A stretch of 64,000 bases of DNA, taken from Rhodococcus oryzae (GTDB lineage Bacteria; Actinomycetota; Actinomycetes; Mycobacteriales; Mycobacteriaceae). The translations under genes and the position numbers were made by a program. The notes beneath the pieces were generated by a model that saw nothing but the letters and a program-made list of their open reading frames with translations, had not been told where the DNA came from and searched no databases. How positions within the stretch are numbered: position 1 is the first letter of the stretch; each line of letters opens with the position of its first letter. Positions 34,658 through 42,818 of this stretch are shown piece by piece. The stretch is taken from the NCBI RefSeq assembly GCF_005049235.1, contig NZ_SUMD01000006.1, positions 62,001-126,000 on the forward strand, written 5' to 3'.

Positions 34658-35077
34658 CTACTTGCAGGCCGCCATCTCGGCGGAGGTGTCGGCATCGGCC
34701 ATGCAATCGCTGTAGCTGTTCCAGTCGTCGCCGATCTTGTCCATGTCGTTGCCGAAGTCCTCGACGGCGGTGAAGAACATGACGATGCCGGCAATGCCCC
34801 CGGCGATCGCCAGGGCGCCCAGGACGGCGCCGGTGATGGCGGTCTTCCCGTTGGTGGCCTTGTTCTTGCGGACCCGGCCCCATCCGGCCAGGCCGAAGAT
34901 CAGCGCGATCACACCGAGAATGAACCCGATGAATCCGGTGATCGGCATCAGGCAGAAGAGCAGGCCAATGATCGCGGTGATGATCGCGGTGATGCCGAAG
35001 CCGTTCTTCTCCGGATTCTGCGGCATCGACTGCCATCCGGGGGGCGGCGTTGTGAACTGTGGCTGCTGTCCGGTCAT
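34658..35077 (-). CDS. DUF4190-type small membrane protein
   Basis: 139 residues: a Pro/Gln-rich cytoplasmic N-terminus (TTPPPGWQSMPQ), two long hydrophobic segments (about 27-65 as a hairpin and 78-103), a small basic loop WGRVRKNKATNGK between them, and an acidic C-terminal tail with two cysteines. The GVIALIFG-AGWGR-RK pattern is that of DUF4190 proteins, common in actinobacteria and without known function. AAGGAA lies before the ATG. Confidence 0.8.
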   Translation of the reverse strand: MTGQQPQFTTPPPGWQSMPQNPEKNGFGITAIITAIIGLLFCLMPITGFIGFILGVIALIFGLAGWGRVRKNKATNGKTAITGAVLGALAIAGGIAGIVMFFTAVEDFGNDMDKIGDDWNSYSDCMADADTSAEMAACK

Positions 35078-35122
35078 GATGTGATTCCTTCCGGTCGTGT
35101 GTTGTGAACTATTGGCGCTAGA

Positions 35123-35998
35123 TCAGGCCGCGGCGTCAGCAAAGACGGTGGCGACGATGTTGTCGGTGATGGCCGCCCTGGTCTCTGCGGCGACGTTGAA
35201 CTCGTGGTTGCGTCGGGTTGCGACGGCGAGCCGGTGCGCAGCCTCGTTGAGCCGGTGGCCCGAATGCCCCCTGACCCAACTGAAACGGACTCGACGACCG
35301 GCGGACAGTTCGTGAATACGGGTGACCGCGGCCATGACAGCGCCGCTCCGACGCTCGATCAGGTCGGATCTCGTCATCGACAGGCTGGCGAGCGCAGCGC
35401 GGCTGTCGGTCAGCACGTGGAGATCGCGATGTGGGAACCGCGTGAGGGCGTGCTTGATCGCCAACAGTTCGCCTTCCAGGACCGACCTGGCATCCGGGTA
35501 CATCTTCTGGCACAGGTCGGCGTCCTCGCTGATGCATGCCACCCCGACCCCGCGTCGAGCCGAGGACTTCGACGCGTCGGTGGCGACCGTGAGCTCGGGC
35601 TGCGGCTCGGCGGGGCGCTGGTCCTGGGGTGTCCTGAGCTGGACCATATGTGTGGAGAGGGAGTCGGCGGCGGTATGCAGCAGCGTGGGCATCTGCCCGC
35701 GCGCTGTTCGAACCAGCGCGACGGCGGGGAAGGAGGCTGCCACGCGCTCCAGCTCGCTGCGCACCTCGGGTTCGCTGATGTGCAGGGAAAACGGCAGAGC
35801 GTCCGGCACGGACACGGCCAGTCGGTAGACGGCCTCGAACGCGTCGAGCAGAGCGGCACGCCGGGCCGCGGCATCGGTACCGGGCCGGGAGAAGATCAGG
35901 CGTTCGCTTGATGCGTCCACACCGATGACTGCGGCGGCGAGGGCAAGCTGATGGTCGTCTTCGTCGATCTGTCGGAAGTGGATCACTGCGAGGGTCAT
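35123..35998 (-). CDS. RNase H-like domain protein with altered fourth carboxylate
   Basis: 291 residues. The C-terminal half (about 140-280) is RNase HI-like: VATDASKS (first Asp), VLEGELLAIKHAL (Glu), VLTDSRAAL (Asp), SWVRGHSGHRLNEAAHRLA (His). In E. coli RNase HI the last motif is NERCD; here the final Asp (D134) is replaced by His. The first 110 residues are not recognised but contain a GVDAS strand and helix pattern that may be a diverged second RNase H-like half. AGGAG precedes the ATG. Role could be RNA/DNA-hybrid cleavage or non-catalytic; it sits beside the restriction island. Confidence 0.75.
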   Translation of the reverse strand: MTLAVIHFRQIDEDDHQLALAAAVIGVDASSERLIFSRPGTDAAARRAALLDAFEAVYRLAVSVPDALPFSLHISEPEVRSELERVAASFPAVALVRTARGQMPTLLHTAADSLSTHMVQLRTPQDQRPAEPQPELTVATDASKSSARRGVGVACISEDADLCQKMYPDARSVLEGELLAIKHALTRFPHRDLHVLTDSRAALASLSMTRSDLIERRSGAVMAAVTRIHELSAGRRVRFSWVRGHSGHRLNEAAHRLAVATRRNHEFNVAAETRAAITDNIVATVFADAAA

Positions 35999-36054
35999 CT
36001 ATCGGCTCCTGTCTGCTCGGGTGGGATGTCTGGTCCGGGCGCTCGTCGTGCCCG

Positions 36055-36666
36055 CTAGGCCGATCCAGTGACCTCGATGATGTTCACCTGGAGCTTGGGC
36101 ACCGTGGTGCTGCCGCCGGCCTGGGTGTCGTAGGTGTAGGAGCCGAGCACCTCGGTGTACATGGTCACCAGGTCGTCCTCGACGACGTTGGCGATCAGCG
36201 CCGCGGTGTCGCCGACGACGAACGTGTTCTGGTCGTAGTCGTACTTGTCCCCCGCGATAGGCGCTGTGCGAGCGAGGAACTGGGTGGTACCCGTGGCCGC
36301 ATCGAACTGCGTGACGCGCCCGTAGACGACGACCTTGCGTCCGGTCGCCGAACCGGGGTTCTTCGCGATGAGTGCGAAGTCCCGTTCGGAAAGTTGCTCG
36401 TAGGTGGCGGGGTCCTTCTTGGCGGCCTCGAGAGCCTGGACTCGTGCGGCCTCCGCGGCCGCGGCCTCCTGACGGGCCTTGGCGGCGGCATCTGCCTGCC
36501 GCTTGGCCTCGGCTTCCTGCGGCGAGACGGTCTGCCGTGCCGCGGTGGTGGACGTCGCGGCTGAGGCGGCACCCTCGCTGGTAGGGGTGCCGCAGCCCGT
36601 GAGGGCGATCGCCACAGCGATGGTGGCGACCGCCAGCGTTGACTTCTGATTGATCTTCAGGCTCAT
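36055..36666 (-). CDS. Lipoprotein with coiled-coil linker, unknown function
   Basis: 203 residues. Signal with lipobox LTGC (Cys about residue 25), then a Ser/Thr/Ala linker, an Ala/Glu/Lys/Gln-rich helix (about 47-85, probable coiled coil), and a C-terminal beta domain with GRKVVVYGRVTQFD, DDLVTMYTEVLGSYTYDT and VNIIEVTG. That end resembles small OB-like or NTF-like lipoprotein domains found in actinobacterial accessory DNA; no function is assigned. GGAGGGAA precedes the ATG. Confidence 0.72.
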   Translation of the reverse strand: MSLKINQKSTLAVATIAVAIALTGCGTPTSEGAASAATSTTAARQTVSPQEAEAKRQADAAAKARQEAAAAEAARVQALEAAKKDPATYEQLSERDFALIAKNPGSATGRKVVVYGRVTQFDAATGTTQFLARTAPIAGDKYDYDQNTFVVGDTAALIANVVEDDLVTMYTEVLGSYTYDTQAGGSTTVPKLQVNIIEVTGSA

Positions 36667-36719
36667 GGGATTCCCTCCGGGGGAGTCGATCTGTGGGGTG
36701 ACGTTCGTGGAACCGAGGC

Positions 36720-36747
36720 CCCGCACTCGCGCTCGGGCGAGTGCGGG
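36720..36747 (-). terminator. Terminator hairpin after the secreted protein
   Basis: 11-bp perfect arms CCCGCACTCGC (36720-36730) and GCGAGTGCGGG (36737-36747), 6-nt loop; lies after the stop of the 36777-37199 gene and upstream of the lipoprotein. Confidence 0.75.
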
Positions 36748-36776
36748 TCACCTCGATTCCTGGCGGTTTGCCGGTG

Positions 36777-37199
36777 TCAGAGACCGGCCGAGCCGGCCAC
36801 GAGGAGCGGGAGCACCGCACTGCCGACCACCGCGCTCCCGACCACCGCGGATCCGATGGCAGCACCGGTCATGTCCGGGGCAGGGGCATCGGCGACGCGC
36901 TTCCAGGTGCCACACCCGAACGAGGAGAAAGCGTGGTCGCTGTACTGGATCGTCACCCGAACGGTGCTCGCCATGGTCCGCTGATCGTCGATCTCTGCCC
37001 ACTTGTCCGAGTAACGGGTCCAGTTGCAGCTCGTGTAGCCACTGGGATGGGCCTCATAGACGCCGGAAGCGATGTCGTCGCCCACGAACCAGAGCCCAGA
37101 ACCAAAGGTGGTGTCCGCCGCGTTGGCAATACCCGACGCCCCGAGAACCAGGCCGGCCGCCGCGAACGAAACCCCTACGGCACTGACGAACTTGCGCAT
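36777..37199 (-). CDS. Secreted protein with GSAVV repeats
   Basis: 140 residues. Signal peptide with ANA-AD cleavage near 28. The mature domain has GLWFVGDDIASGVYEAHPSG-TSCNWTRYSD and a second cysteine (SFGCGTW), a pattern known from small actinobacterial and phage-associated secreted proteins of unknown role. The C-terminus is hydrophobic with imperfect GSAVVGSAVVGSAV repeats, possibly a membrane anchor. AGGAGG precedes the ATG. It is divergent from the restriction block (220 bp). Confidence 0.72.
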   Translation of the reverse strand: MRKFVSAVGVSFAAAGLVLGASGIANAADTTFGSGLWFVGDDIASGVYEAHPSGYTSCNWTRYSDKWAEIDDQRTMASTVRVTIQYSDHAFSSFGCGTWKRVADAPAPDMTGAAIGSAVVGSAVVGSAVLPLLVAGSAGL

Positions 37200-37418
37200 T
37201 CTGTGTCCTCCTGTTGGATCGCGTTGCCGCGAATGAACCGTCTCGACCCCTCGTCGAGGCGGTGTCAACAGACTTGACCACCGGGAAGACTTCTCATACT
37301 GATCCGGCGATAACCGGGGATATCAACATCTTTGCGAATGATGTCTGCCGCGTGGGATAGGTTGTCTGGGCTATCACCAGCGGTGCAAGAGCAGACAGTA
37401 ATGGAGGGGTGTGACACG

Positions 37419-39506
37419 GTGCGTGACATCGACCGGACCTCGAGTTTGCTGCTCACCAAGCCCGACATCGCAGCCCTCGCGAAGGTGCAGCGGCCGGTCG
37501 TGTCGATGTGGGCCAAGCGCTACCGCGACGGCGACCGTCCGTTCCCCAAGCCCGTGTCCACCGACGGCCGGCAGGAGAAGTTCAGCGGCACCGAGGTGGT
37601 GGACTGGATTCGGTCGCGGAACCTCGGGAACAGCGACACCCTCGCCGAGGACCTAGCCCTGCACGCGGCCTTGGACCACGGGTCGGCGTTGAGTCGCGAT
37701 GTCGTTTTCAACGGCATCAGCGCTCTGCTCTGCATGAAGGCAATGCTGGGGGAGTCGCTGGCGGACCTCGATGCGCCGGATCTGCTGGACGAGGCCGACG
37801 AGCTCGATCCCGATGACGAGTTTCTCTATGGCGAGATCGAGTCGCTCGGCGGCGAGCTCGGCGTGTTCGCGTCGTTCGCGGACCAGATGGCCGACGCCGC
37901 CTACACGCCGGCCCAGGCCTTCGAAACGATTATGGCGCAGCGCTTTCGGCTGCAACGAGCAGACCTGGTGGACAGCGCCCTCGCCGCCCCCGCGCTCGAA
38001 CTCTGTGCTCGGGTGTGTGCTGCGCTGACCGCGGACGATCGCGCGGTCTTCGTGGATCCGTCCGTCGCAGGCAGCGACCTGCTGGTCGCGCTCCGCAGCG
38101 TGCTGCCCGAGTACGGCGAGCCGATGGCGATGACAGGGGAGGCCCCGACCGCGGCGTCGCGGCTGGCGCGTCGTCGACTCGCGGTCCACCACTGGCGCAG
38201 GCGCCGGGCGCCGGAGGGCGGGTTCGGTGGCGGCTTCGTCCTCGACGAGCCGGCGATGTTCCTCACCCAGTACCCGTCGCCCTGCGGCGTCGGCATGACC
38301 GACGCGCAGATCCTCGCCGACATCGACAACATCGCACTACAGATGGGCCCTGAGCATCGGGCGGTGATCATCGGGCCTGCGAGCGCGCTTGTCGATGAGC
38401 TAGGGGATCGCCAGGCCGATGCGATCCGCTCGGGACTGGTCCGCTCGGACCGCCTGCGTGCCGTGTTCCGGCTGCCCGAGGGGTTGCTCCCCGCACGTCC
38501 AGGCCTGTCGATGGCGCTGTGGGTCCTCGGCGCGGCCGATCCCGCGGTCAAGCCGGCGGACCGATGGACGGTGCTGGCGGACCTGAGCGCCGTCGAGCTG
38601 GACGACGGCGCGGTCGTCGGCGTGATCGCCGACGTGACCGCATCGATGGGTACGTGGAAATCGGTTCTGACCAGCGCATTTCGGCACGGTGTGGTCGACA
38701 AGACGGCCAAGCTGCTCGCCACCGGCGGCGCGCTGACGCCGCCGCAGACGAAGCGTGTGCGTCGACCTCGCTTCGACGGCGCGGCGGCCGCCGGCCGCAT
38801 CGTCGAGTTGGTCGACGCCACCAACCTGCGCGCGGGTGGACTGCTCGACGGAAACCTGAATCTGAGGGTGGAGTACGGGGAGGCTGGTGGCCTGCGGATG
38901 CCCACCGCGGGGCAGCTGGCCGAGTCGAGGGACCTGAAGGTGCTGCCCGGCAACCGGATCGACGAATCCGACCTCGAGACGGGCGAAGGTGTCCGCGTCA
39001 TCGGCGCCGAGGAGGTGCTGGGCGGTCGACGGGTCGGCGAGCGCGTCATCGACAGGCTGACCCTCACCACGAGGTACCCCAGCGGCCGGTACACGGAACC
39101 GGGCGACCTCGTGTTCTGCACCAGCCCAGGGTTCGGGGTAGTCGTCGACGTCGAGGGGTCATCGGTGGTGGTCTCGCCCGCGCGGATCATGCGGATCGCG
39201 GACCCGGCGAGCTCGGGCATGGTTCCAGAGCTCATTGCCCGGCATCTTCTGGCCAAGGGCGTCGGTGCCAGGCCGTCGGGTGCCATCCGCTCCGGACATG
39301 CCTGGAAGGGGTGGGAGATACCGCGCATCCCACCCGACCGGGTGCCGGCCGTGACCGAGGCGCTGCACGACCTTCGGGAACGCCGCAGGGCCGCAACTGA
39401 ACTGCTCGACAACTTGGACCAATTGACCACCACCCTGATCGACGGTGTGGCGCATGGGGCGCTCACCGTGGCCGGGGATACCGAGACCCACCCAGAGAGA
39501 GGTTGA
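37419..39506 (+). CDS. HTH + degenerate N6-methylase-like + HsdS-like specificity domain protein
   Basis: 695 residues; first gene of the restriction block. Residues about 8-70 look like a helix-turn-helix (LTKPDIAALAKVQRPVVSMW). Residues about 180-430 follow the N6 adenine methylase fold, with motif I-like D213-P-S-V-A-G-S-D, but the NPPF/Y catalytic motif position reads T-Q284-Y-P-S-P, and the strand/helix before LPEGLLPARPGLSMALWVL is kept, so it is probably methylase-dead. Residues about 470-680 resemble one HsdS target-recognition domain plus helical end. GTG 37419 has GGAGGGG upstream. It may aid DNA recognition or regulation; inferred. Confidence 0.7.
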   Translation: MRDIDRTSSLLLTKPDIAALAKVQRPVVSMWAKRYRDGDRPFPKPVSTDGRQEKFSGTEVVDWIRSRNLGNSDTLAEDLALHAALDHGSALSRDVVFNGISALLCMKAMLGESLADLDAPDLLDEADELDPDDEFLYGEIESLGGELGVFASFADQMADAAYTPAQAFETIMAQRFRLQRADLVDSALAAPALELCARVCAALTADDRAVFVDPSVAGSDLLVALRSVLPEYGEPMAMTGEAPTAASRLARRRLAVHHWRRRRAPEGGFGGGFVLDEPAMFLTQYPSPCGVGMTDAQILADIDNIALQMGPEHRAVIIGPASALVDELGDRQADAIRSGLVRSDRLRAVFRLPEGLLPARPGLSMALWVLGAADPAVKPADRWTVLADLSAVELDDGAVVGVIADVTASMGTWKSVLTSAFRHGVVDKTAKLLATGGALTPPQTKRVRRPRFDGAAAAGRIVELVDATNLRAGGLLDGNLNLRVEYGEAGGLRMPTAGQLAESRDLKVLPGNRIDESDLETGEGVRVIGAEEVLGGRRVGERVIDRLTLTTRYPSGRYTEPGDLVFCTSPGFGVVVDVEGSSVVVSPARIMRIADPASSGMVPELIARHLLAKGVGARPSGAIRSGHAWKGWEIPRIPPDRVPAVTEALHDLRERRRAATELLDNLDQLTTTLIDGVAHGALTVAGDTETHPERG

Positions 39507-39508
39507 CC

Positions 39509-41122
39509 ATGCCACCGAAGAAGAAGGCTGCGGTCACGGCGCCGTCGACGATGAAGGAACTCAAGGACACGCTGTGGAAGGCCGCCGACAAGCTGCGCGG
39601 TTCCATGGACGCGTCCCAGTACAAGGACGTGATCCTCGGTCTGGTGTTCCTCAAGTACGTCTCGGACGCGTTCGCCGAGCGGCGGGAGCAGATCCGGGAG
39701 GAGCTGCTGGCCGACGGCATGAACGACGATCAGATCGCGAACCTGATCGACGACGAGGACGAGTATCTGGGGCACAGTGTCTTCTGGGTGCCGGAGTCCG
39801 CGCGCTGGACCTACCTGGCCGAGCATGCCAAGGGCATTCAGGACGCACCCGGGGTGGAGGGCAAGACGGCCGGTCAGCTGATCGACAACGCGATGCGCGC
39901 GATCATGGCGGCCAACGCGAATCTCAACGGTACGCTCCCGACGATCTTCAACAAGGACAGTGTTGATCAGCGCCGCCTCGGCGAGCTGATCGACTTGTTC
40001 AATGACACCCGGTTCACGGGGCACGGTGCAACCAAGGCGAGGGACCTGCTCGGCGAGGTGTACGAGTACTTCCTGGAGAAGTTTGCCCGCGCGGAGGGCA
40101 AGCGAGGCGGCGAGTTCTACACGCCTGCAGGCGTGGTGCGGGTGCTGGTTGAGGTGCTCGAGCCGTACAGCGGCCGGGTGTACGACCCGTGCTGCGGGTC
40201 GGGCGGCATGTTCGTGCAGACCGAGAAGTTCATCGAGCAGCATGGCGGCAACCCGACCGAGGTCTCGGTGTACGGCCAGGAGCAGAACCAGCGCACCTGG
40301 CAGATGGCGAAGATGAACCTCGCGATTCACGGCGTCACCGGCCAGCTCGGGGACCGCTGGGAGGACACCTTCGCGCAGGACAAGCACCCGGACCTGTTGG
40401 CGGACTACGTGCTCGCGAACCCGCCGTTCAACATCAAGGACTGGACGCGCAAGGAGGACGACAAGCGCTGGAAGTACGGCGTGCCGCCGACCGGTAACGC
40501 GAACTATGCGTGGATTCAGCACATCATCTCCAAGCTCGGCGAGCGTGGCACCGCGGGCGTGGTGATGGCGAACGGCTCGATGTCCTCGAATTCCGGTGGC
40601 GAGGGCGAGATCCGGGCTCAGTTGGTCGAGGCCGACCTCGTGTCCTGCATGATCGCGCTGCCGACCCAGCTGTTCCGCAGCACCGGCATTCCGGTCTGCG
40701 TGTGGTTCTTCGCAAAGGACAAGGCGAAGGGCCCGAAGGGCTCGATCGATAGGCAGGGCCAGGTGCTGTTCATCGACGCGCGCAACCTCGGCTATATGGT
40801 CGACCGCGCCGAGCGGGCGCTGAGCGACGAGGACATCGCGAAGATCGCGGGCACGTTTCACGCGTGGCGCGGAACGGAATCCGGTGCTGGTGTGGAGTAC
40901 GCGGACGAGCCGGGCTTCTGCTACTCGGCCGAGCTGGCCGAGATCAAGGAAGCGGAGTACGCGCTCACCCCGGGGCGGTACGTCGGTGCGGCGCCGATCG
41001 AGGACGATGGCGAGCCGATTGAGGAGAAGATCGCGCGGTTGACGGGGGAGTTGTACGCGCAGTTCGACGAGTCGGCGCGGTTGCAGGCTGTCGTGCGCGA
41101 ACAGTTGGGGAGGATCCTGTGA
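39509..41122 (+). CDS. hsdM: Type I restriction-modification methylase subunit HsdM
   Basis: 537 residues. Helical HsdM_N domain (about 10-150), SAM-binding motif I D226-P-C-C-G-S-G-G-M-F, catalytic motif IV N304-P-P-F, and GIPVCVWFFAK near the end of the fold. It methylates adenine within a target set by HsdS and protects host DNA. The ATG at 39509 lies 2 bp after the upstream stop with GAGAGG before it; its TGA overlaps the hsdS GTG. Confidence 0.96.
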   Translation: MPPKKKAAVTAPSTMKELKDTLWKAADKLRGSMDASQYKDVILGLVFLKYVSDAFAERREQIREELLADGMNDDQIANLIDDEDEYLGHSVFWVPESARWTYLAEHAKGIQDAPGVEGKTAGQLIDNAMRAIMAANANLNGTLPTIFNKDSVDQRRLGELIDLFNDTRFTGHGATKARDLLGEVYEYFLEKFARAEGKRGGEFYTPAGVVRVLVEVLEPYSGRVYDPCCGSGGMFVQTEKFIEQHGGNPTEVSVYGQEQNQRTWQMAKMNLAIHGVTGQLGDRWEDTFAQDKHPDLLADYVLANPPFNIKDWTRKEDDKRWKYGVPPTGNANYAWIQHIISKLGERGTAGVVMANGSMSSNSGGEGEIRAQLVEADLVSCMIALPTQLFRSTGIPVCVWFFAKDKAKGPKGSIDRQGQVLFIDARNLGYMVDRAERALSDEDIAKIAGTFHAWRGTESGAGVEYADEPGFCYSAELAEIKEAEYALTPGRYVGAAPIEDDGEPIEEKIARLTGELYAQFDESARLQAVVREQLGRIL

Positions 41123-42306
41123 GGGTAACGACGATCGGAGCAGTAGCCGAGATTTTTGACGGGCCCCACGCGACACCGACCCGAACGACGATTGGGCCGT
41201 ACTTCCTGAACATCACGAGTTTGAATAACGGAAGGCTGGATCTCGCAGAGTCCGATCACGTATCAGACGAGGACTTTGAGAAGTGGACGAGGCGTGTAAC
41301 CCCCCGTGCGGGTGACTTGCTCTTCTCATATGAGACCAGGTTGGGTGAAGCAGCGCTCATGCCTGCTGGCGTCGATGCGTGTCTCGGCCGCCGGATGGCG
41401 CTTTTGCGATTCAAGGAGGAGCAGGTCGACCCGCGTTACTTTCTGTACTACTTCCTTAGTCCGGGCTTCAAGAAACTGATCGAGGCTCGAACTGTTCACG
41501 GTGCGACGGTAAACCGGATCGCATTGTCAACAATGGCCGACTGGCCGATCGAGCTACCGATTCTAGCTGAGCAGCAAGCCATCGCTGAGATCCTCGGCGT
41601 CCTCGACGACAAGATCGCCGCCAACCGTAAGCAGGCGGATACCGCCGGAGGGCTTGTTCGCGCGCTGTTTGACGAAGCATCACGAGGTCTGCCGAATTCC
41701 GATCAGTCCTTCGCTGACCTCGCGTTGGTCAGCGGAGGTGGTACGCCCAGCACCTCTAGCCCCGAGTACTGGGACGGTGACATCAACTGGGCAACCCCAA
41801 CAGATATAACGGCTTTGACCGCGCCGTACCTCCGCTCGACTGGTCGAATGATCTCCGTGGAAGGACTCGCAAATTGTGCGTCCAAGCTTTACCCGGCTGG
41901 GTCGATTCTTATGACTTCACGGGCGACGATTGGTGCCTTTGCGATGACCGAAGTCCCGACGGCCGTGAACCAGGGATTTATAGTCGTGAACGCGGAGGAT
42001 CCGCAGCTGCAGTGGTGGTTGTTTCACGAAATGAATTCCCGGGTTGCAGAGTTCACTGCGCTCGCCAACGGCGCAACATTCCTCGAGCTGAGCCGCGGAC
42101 GATTCAAGGAGTTGAAGGTGCGACTCCCTGCCGTTGGGCGCATCAACGAATTCACAGCGCATGCTTCAAAGCTGCATGGTTCAGCGTCCGCAGCGGAGTC
42201 CGAATCCCGCATGCTCGCCACAATCCGCGACACCCTCCTCCCGCAACTCATCTCCGGCAGGCTCCGCGTCCGCGACGCCGAGCGTCAGGTCGAGGCGGTG
42301 CTGTGA
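41119..42306 (+). CDS. hsdS: Type I restriction specificity subunit HsdS
   Basis: 395 residues: two target-recognition domains (about 1-150 and 195-350), each followed by a conserved helical spacer (LPILAEQQAIAEILGVLDDKIAANRKQAD and a second ending ESRMLATIRDTLLPQLISGRLRV). It reads a bipartite DNA sequence for HsdM and HsdR. The TRD parts are visibly richer in A/T than the neighbours, as usual for exchanged TRDs. GTGA overlaps couple it to hsdM and to the next gene. Confidence 0.95.
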   Translation: MRVTTIGAVAEIFDGPHATPTRTTIGPYFLNITSLNNGRLDLAESDHVSDEDFEKWTRRVTPRAGDLLFSYETRLGEAALMPAGVDACLGRRMALLRFKEEQVDPRYFLYYFLSPGFKKLIEARTVHGATVNRIALSTMADWPIELPILAEQQAIAEILGVLDDKIAANRKQADTAGGLVRALFDEASRGLPNSDQSFADLALVSGGGTPSTSSPEYWDGDINWATPTDITALTAPYLRSTGRMISVEGLANCASKLYPAGSILMTSRATIGAFAMTEVPTAVNQGFIVVNAEDPQLQWWLFHEMNSRVAEFTALANGATFLELSRGRFKELKVRLPAVGRINEFTAHASKLHGSASAAESESRMLATIRDTLLPQLISGRLRVRDAERQVEAVL

Positions 42307-42818
42307 CGCGGGGCGGAGACACTGCGCCCGCGGATCCCTTCGCGGATGTGAATCCCACTCCCCATGCAGTGCTCGCGGCGCTGACTTCCGAGGACTGGGC
42401 GCAATTGCGCTCGCTGGTCGATCGGATGAACGCGCACTCCGGGTCCTTCGGCGGCTGGGTGGCTCCGGAACCGATCGACGAGAACTCCTTCTCGATGGGC
42501 TACAGCACGATGGGTCCACTGCTTGAGGAGTCCTTCAACTTCATCTACGACCGGAAGCTGATCCTGCTCGGGTTCGCTTGGATGGATTGGCATGCGGGTG
42601 ACCTGCTGGTGAATGGTGAAACGCCTCCGGAGTGGTCGGCGCTGTCGCTGGAGGTCACACTGGGAATGATCACGGCCATCACCCGGAGCGACAGGTTCTG
42701 TGAGGGCGCACTCCTGAAGGCATTCGACGACGGCACCATGCCGAAACTCTTTGCCCGACTTCTGGATTTTGCGCCATCGGACGGAACCTCGGGAACCACC
42801 GCGAGGAGTTGCACGTGA
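42303..42818 (+). CDS. DUF6508-like small acidic protein in the RM operon
   Basis: 171 residues from the GTG at 42303, which overlaps the hsdS stop (GTGA). Cytoplasmic, acidic, with FNFIYDRKLILLGFAWMDWHAGDLL, TLGMITAITRSDRFCEGALLKAFDDGTMPKLFARLLDF. The central tryptophan-rich helix and C-terminal helix pattern fit the small DUF6508-type proteins seen next to type I specificity genes, but the family call is tentative. Function unknown; tight coupling implies production with HsdS. Confidence 0.65.
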   Translation: MTRGGDTAPADPFADVNPTPHAVLAALTSEDWAQLRSLVDRMNAHSGSFGGWVAPEPIDENSFSMGYSTMGPLLEESFNFIYDRKLILLGFAWMDWHAGDLLVNGETPPEWSALSLEVTLGMITAITRSDRFCEGALLKAFDDGTMPKLFARLLDFAPSDGTSGTTARSCT

